Assembly: GCA_031273285.1 (NCBI GenBank)
Contig: JAISSE010000047.1
Location: 1-7,126 of the forward strand
Source of the DNA: Prevotellaceae bacterium
GTDB lineage: Bacteria > Bacteroidota > Bacteroidia > Bacteroidales > UBA932
Direction of reading: 5' to 3'
DNA length: 7,126 nucleotides
The notes under the pieces are model-generated. The model had not been told where the DNA came from, made no database searches, and saw only the letters and a program-made list of their open reading frames with translations. The position numbers were made by a program, and so were the translations under genes. Shown piece after piece: positions 6,598 through 7,126 of this stretch; position 1 is the stretch's first letter; every line of letters starts with the position of its first letter.

Positions 6598-6619
6598 TTA
6601 TAAAAAATAATTTTTATAA
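6598..6619 (-). repeat. A/T-only hairpin downstream of the discoidin-domain gene
   Basis: TTATAAAAA (6598-6606) and TTTTTATAA (6611-6619) are perfect inverted repeats with a 4-nt loop. They lie 5 nt past the stop codon of the right-hand gene. The stem has no G-C pairs, and the nearest T-run (minus, 6586-6581) is 11 nt away, so it is a poor terminator. It may instead protect the mRNA end or be chance. Confidence 0.35.
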
Positions 6620-6624
6620 AATTT

Positions 6625-7126
6625 TCACCACCAGACTTGTTTATCGTTTTCATATGTAAAAATACGCTCTTCGACGCCGCGCGTATGATTGCGGAGCAGG
6701 AACAGGGCGCCGACAGGACAATTGTCGTATTTCAGTACAAAATCATCTGCGGTTTTTCGACCGAGTGAATTCCATTTTCCGGCATCCCAGTAAAAAAGTT
6801 CATAAACATCGCCCGGGCGAATACCGTTATCATCGTTGCGGGAAAGATAACAGATGCGGTCTATCTTTTGCGGCTTGCCCAAATCAAGTCCGACCCATCC
6901 GCCGCTGTCCAGGGCGGTTGCAAAGTAAGTCATGATATTGCCGTCGAAAGCTGCTTCCTTTGTACACTTGTCACTGCGATAGTCTTCCGTTCCGATGATG
7001 TTGCCGAACAGTTTGTTATACAGGTCGTTTTCCCTGGAGTAAAACTCTATTTCCGCCACATTGGTATAACTTCCGACACTTCCGACATATCGAAGATAGC
7101 GATATTTTTTTGTCGGCGCCAAATCA
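6625..7126 (-). CDS. C-terminal F5/8 type C (discoidin-like) domain of a larger protein, 5' part beyond window
   Basis: The last 166 codons of a gene entering from the right edge; the frame is open at 7125 with Asp, so no start is visible. The TTG at 7122 is not a credible start. The region looks like a galactose-binding-like beta-sandwich. YRYLRYVGSVGSYTNVAEIEFY opens it (about residues 8-29), then AFDGNIMTYFA, GGWVGLDLGKPQKIDRI and the RNDDNGIRPGDVYELFYWD stretch. It ends in EERIFTYENDKQVWW. This type of C-terminal module occurs in Bacteroidales exported proteins, where it binds carbohydrate and is fused to glycosidase or transglutaminase-like domains. Which catalytic part precedes it cannot be seen. 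The original downstream terminator may be the one at 6005-5976, now separated by the IS66 remnant. Confidence 0.8.
   Translation of the reverse strand, partial: DLAPTKKYRYLRYVGSVGSYTNVAEIEFYSRENDLYNKLFGNIIGTEDYRSDKCTKEAAFDGNIMTYFATALDSGGWVGLDLGKPQKIDRICYLSRNDDNGIRPGDVYELFYWDAGKWNSLGRKTADDFVLKYDNCPVGALFLLRNHTRGVEERIFTYENDKQVWW

Noticed and set aside
1..7126. CRISPR arrays, retron- or toxin-like defence genes, and riboswitches
   Set aside because: No repeat-spacer pattern, no matching protein motifs and no conserved riboswitch core were seen on either strand.

Overview
The window looks like chromosomal DNA from a Bacteroidota, most likely an order Bacteroidales gut or host-associated species. 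Three things suggest this. Promoters match the Bacteroidota sigma pattern (TTTG, then 19-21 nt, then TAnnTTTG). Genes lack Shine-Dalgarno sequences and have A/T-rich leaders instead. The gene content (fucosidase, FucP-type permease, discoidin-domain protein, single-ORF IS66-type element) is typical of glycan-degrading Bacteroidales. The assignment is inference from the sequence; no database search was possible.

Positions 1-5622, all on the minus strand, form one tightly packed gene set read right to left from a promoter at 5622-5590. The order is an exported alkaline phosphatase (5565-3919), an exported GH29 alpha-L-fucosidase (3894-2536), an L-fucose:H+ symporter FucP (2495-1161) and an M20C aminoacyl-histidine dipeptidase PepD (1134 to beyond the left edge). 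Gaps are 24, 40 and 26 bp and hold no obvious terminator. A plausible joint role is scavenging of host glycans and nutrients: the fucosidase frees L-fucose, FucP imports it, the phosphatase frees inorganic phosphate, and PepD finishes peptide breakdown in the cytoplasm. Fucose catabolism genes (fucI, fucK, fucA) are not in the window.

Positions 5623-6069 hold a divergent plus-strand tRNA-Leu(CAA) with its own promoter and a probable terminator. Facing it on the minus strand is a compact promoter-element-plus-terminator unit that could make a small RNA of about 70 nt.

Positions 6070-6580 are a 511-bp remnant of an IS66-family insertion sequence. It keeps both terminal inverted repeats, the first 15 codons and the C-terminal part of the transposase, but has lost the middle. 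The transposase stop codon inside the terminal repeat also appears to have mutated, so the reading frame runs out into the flank.

Positions 6625-7126 encode, on the minus strand, the C-terminal F5/8 type C (discoidin-like) domain of a larger protein cut by the right edge. Nothing here is clearly a new system. The most unusual items are the internally deleted IS66 derivative with its read-through ORF, the candidate small RNA beside it, and the phosphatase-fucosidase-permease-peptidase operon.
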